Origin: Phoronis australis
Lineage: Eukaryota > Phoronida > Phoronidae
Reading direction: 5' to 3'
Assembly (NCBI GenBank): GCA_002633005.1
Contig: NMRA01000249.1
Location: forward strand, 502,890 to 566,889
Length of the DNA: 64,000 nucleotides
Part shown: positions 61,275 to 64,000 of the stretch, piece after piece
Layout of the letters: the number at the start of each line of letters is the position of its first letter
Numbering within the stretch: the first letter of the stretch is position 1
Position numbers and translations under genes: made by a program
Notes under the pieces: generated by a model
Databases searched by the model: none
Seen by the model: only the letters and a program-made list of their open reading frames with translations
What the model was told of the DNA's origin: nothing

Positions 61275-62835
61275 AGACTTCTTCTTCAGCGTTCCCGGCC
61301 ATGTAGCATAGATAGTCTGGTCTTTTGGGTGAAGTCTGCAGTTCGCCGCAATGATGCCGTCGGGCCCCACAGTTTTACCTTGAATTCCACCGAACTGGGC
61401 CATGTCTGGCGCCTTAGGGAATCAAACGTAGGGCAGCTCTGCAATAAATGCTCAGGTGTCTGGGGGCCAGTGCCACAGGGGCACTCGTCTGTGTGAAAAA
61501 TTTTCAGGCGATGCATGTGGGAGAGCATCTGGCAGTGGCCGGCTCTTAAGCCTGAAGATAGTGACTTGTTCCTGCCGGTCAAGCTGGTGGATAAAGTCTT
61601 CTTCAGTCCCCAGATGTAGGCGTGCCCTCCAGGCATTTCTAAAGTGACTTCATTGGAGGGTTTTTATTTCTCCATATGATGATGGGTGCGACATCTGCTC
61701 CAGTTTGCGTCCTGCCTTGGAGAGTCTGTCTGCTTTCTCGTTGCCGCTGATGCCGCAGTGGGAGGGAATCCATTGCAGCACAACATTGGTTTTGCTGCTG
61801 AGAATGTGCATCTCTTGTTTGATGGATTGCAGAATCTGGTCTCTCTCTGTTGTCTGGAGGCTCTGCAGAAGAGATCGGCAGTCTGTGAGGAAGACTGTCT
61901 GATCCGGGAGCCTTGTTTGCTGGTTGAGTATCTGGGCTGCGAGGTATAGGGCATTTGCCTCAGCTCTGTAGTTGTTTGAGTGAAGGCCCGTGGCAATAGA
62001 CTTGTGCATAGTGCTGCCGTCTGGGTATTTGATGAATTCCCCACCTTCCCCATTTCTGACAGCATTCTCTGCAGAGCCATCTGTATAAACTCGGGTCCAG
62101 ATGGTGGTAGGGTAGTCTCTGTGTAGGGTTTCTAGGGCGAGGGCCTTCAGGACTGCATCCAGTTTGTGTATGCTTTGCTTCAATCCAAGGGATGTCGAGA
62201 ATGATGTGGGGAACGTCCAGGGACCATTCTTCAAAGTCTTGGAGCATTTCTAGTGGTTGGTTGATTGAGGATAGCAGAGTTTGATGTTTCTGTTGAAGTG
62301 CCTTGATGAGATGGTTTGAGCTCTGCCTCTTGATGCGATTTTTGGTCGGGGGTTGGAGTTTGGAGTGCAGTGGATGTTATGGAAGCCGCTTCATCTTTTC
62401 GCCCTGTCTCGGGAGTTTCTCATCCCGTCTTTCTTCCAGTGAGCTTAAGCTTGCCGTCTTCTCCATGGCCGTGATGGGGGTGGTCTTCATGCCACCTGTG
62501 ATTAAGCGCAGACCAGTATTCTGGACCCTGGCTAAGTTGTCTGTGTTGGTTTTGGCAGCTGTAGACCATGCGTTAGAGGAATACTCCACCTGGGGTCTGA
62601 CAGATCCCCGGTGTACATGTAAACTTGGGTCAAGATCTTCATGTTTGCACCCCAACTGGTACCAGCAAGTTTCTTGATCACAGCAATTTTCCTAGTAGCT
62701 TTGCTGCGCATGGCAGCAATGTGAGGGGACCCCGTAAGTCTCTTGTCCAGTTTAGCCCCAAGGTAGATTGGGGTTTCTTGGTGGGGAATATTCTGGCCTA
62801 TAGGCGAAACGATAACGTTTCCTGTGAGCTAGTAA
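61275..62835 (-). pseudogene. 5'-truncated non-LTR retrotransposon (RT C-terminus + RNase H), degenerate
   Basis: Reading down the - strand, the element starts within the reverse-transcriptase C-terminal region (HQETPIYLGAKLDKRL near 62770, then RPQVEYSSNAWS and NTGLRLITGGMKTTP). The RNase H domain follows: YTDGSA (first Asp) near 62084, YRAEANAL (Glu), LTDCRSLLQ (second Asp), then SHCGISGNEKADRLSKAG (His, Asp). The C-terminal zinc-knuckle-like CPCGTGPQTPEHLLQSCP lies near 61480. The 3' end at about 61275 is a GAAGAAGAAG stretch. Frameshifts near 62190 and about 61540 and a stop near 61650 break it. The endonuclease and catalytic RT parts are absent. An RNase H-bearing non-LTR clade (I- or Jockey-like) is likely. 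It is a dead copy. Confidence 0.88.
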
Positions 62836-63318
62836 TATGAACGATACCAGTACAGGAACGTACAATTGTAGACTGGGCAAAACTAAGGGACGTCGGTCGA
62901 CACGAAGCGGTGCTTGGCAGAATGGAATGGCTGCGCTTTCCCCGCGTAAAAACACTAACAACAAATAAACTGAAACGAATCCAGTAAACCTGAGTAGGGA
63001 AAACAGTGGTTATACGAGTTCGTCAGTTATAAGAACGCAATCTTTTAAATATGGGGAAGGTGGAGAGAACATGAGAGTCGGCAACGGGGGCGCTGACATC
63101 TGCGAGAGCTTACTGCGTTGAGTGTATCGTAGGGCTCGTCTTCTTCACGTTTAGAACCAGCAGCATCAACCAGAGGCAGCGATTAAGGCCCGAGGAACAG
63201 AAAAAAGTTGAGAACTAGGAGGCGACGTGTGCGACAAAAATAGCGGGTGCATGGGGCAAGAGCCGGTAGTGTAACGTCGTTGCATAGGAACATGCGGTGG
63301 AAACTGTCATGGGTCATT
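62836..63318. other. Intergenic, nothing recognised
   Basis: Somewhat more GC-rich than its surroundings and containing several CG dinucleotides, but with no exon or promoter motif that I can defend. Confidence 0.45.
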
Positions 63319-63445
63319 CCAGTGGCGGATTTAGAGGGGGACTAAGGTGGCCATGGCCTCCCCTAAAACCCCCAGATTCCATTTGGGTGTTCGGGGGTGC
63401 GCCGTCCGACGGGCAAAATCTTGGCTAATACTCTGCTCTGGCCCC
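63319..63445 (+). mobile_element. GGCGGATTTAG-family element, clearest copy
   Basis: It begins CAGTGGCGGATTTAGAGG, then GGCCATGGCCTCCCCTAAAA, CCCAGATTCCATTTGG, GTGCGCCGTCCGACGGGCAA and CTTGGCTAATACTCTGC. The order matches 7104-7232 at roughly three-quarters identity by eye. The right end is not delimited. Confidence 0.65.
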
Positions 63446-64000
63446 CCTTTCGTGATGATTTTTGACAGCTTAACCAAAAAGGTACTTGAAACGTTATTCA
63501 TTTAATTAAAAAGGATTAGTATCGCATTGTGGAATAAATTGGATCCTCAAGTGATCATACCGAAAACATCTTGTTAAGAAGTGAAATTGTGAATTGGTGA
63601 ACAGACACCCCAGCCCATGCTGCTTTGTCACAACCTCCCGCTACACAGCGGTCTGGAATTCCTCTTCAAATCCCAACGCCAGTTTAATAAAAAATATGTT
63701 GAAAAGTGAAAAAACACTAGAACTTCCGGCACATAACAGTGGAGATACAACTGTACTCGACCGACTCGGCATTGCTTGGGATACGTCTCGCTGATTTGAC
63801 ATAGTAAATGAAGATAGCCGAAGTTAACATTTTCTTGTTCTCAGAATTTTGTGGGGAAATGAAAGCATTTTTAAAAGAAATATTTACGAAATGCGGTATG
63901 AAAAAGGCAAAAATATTGTTCATAAGTAATCTTTATCAATCGTCAAGACATGTGTAGTCATATTAATAATAACAAATTAGCTTTCAACTTATTACTTTTT
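63446..64000. other. AT-rich flank, nothing recognised
   Basis: No supported exon or repeat to the end of the window. Confidence 0.5.

Noticed and set aside
61456-62677. + strand open frames of 60-124 codons
   Set aside because: Antisense shadows of the retrotransposon on the - strand.

Overview
This is animal nuclear DNA. The genes are split into many short exons with consensus GT-AG introns of a few hundred to several thousand bases, AATAAA signals follow the last exons, and the introns carry SINE, MITE-like and non-LTR debris. Recurrent ACATGTACATGT and TAGGCCTA motifs, AT-rich introns and the gene families suggest an invertebrate deuterostome (echinoderm, hemichordate or amphioxus-like). 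That assignment is an impression and was not tested. Position 20700-21207 is an assembly gap.

Three host genes lie on the + strand. (1) 1438-12489 holds the 3' eleven exons of an SLC6-family Na+/Cl- coupled transporter, most like glycine/proline transporters; the 5' exons are not in the window. (2) 16150-18568 is a three-exon gene for an unrecognised 149-residue secreted protein. (3) 24259-58413 is a 32-exon gene for a 1514-residue CCDC17 homologue: an N-terminal zinc finger, a long coiled coil, the conserved CCDC17 core, and a C-terminal extension of about 800 residues with C2-like repeats. All 32 exon junctions keep frame, which is a strong internal check on the model.

Between and within the genes are repeats. 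A 951/966-bp segment is present at 19135-20085 and again at 23061-24026. The second copy sits between two 228-bp direct repeats that include most of the CCDC17 exon-1 5' UTR. A family of elements with GTGGCGGATTTAG-type ends is scattered through the window. An element of about 1.7 kb with inverted ends occupies an SLC6 intron. Two tRNA-derived SINE heads and a 56-bp x5 tandem array are present. A 5'-truncated, frameshifted non-LTR retrotransposon with an RNase H domain lies on the - strand at 61275-62835.

The most interesting non-coding signal is at 55430-56330, in an intron of the CCDC17 homologue. About seven same-orientation sites resembling the CTCF core motif are spaced 120-165 bp apart on a degenerate tandem repeat. 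The candidate novel protein is the small secreted gene. I see no CRISPR array, prokaryotic operon or complete tRNA/rRNA gene.
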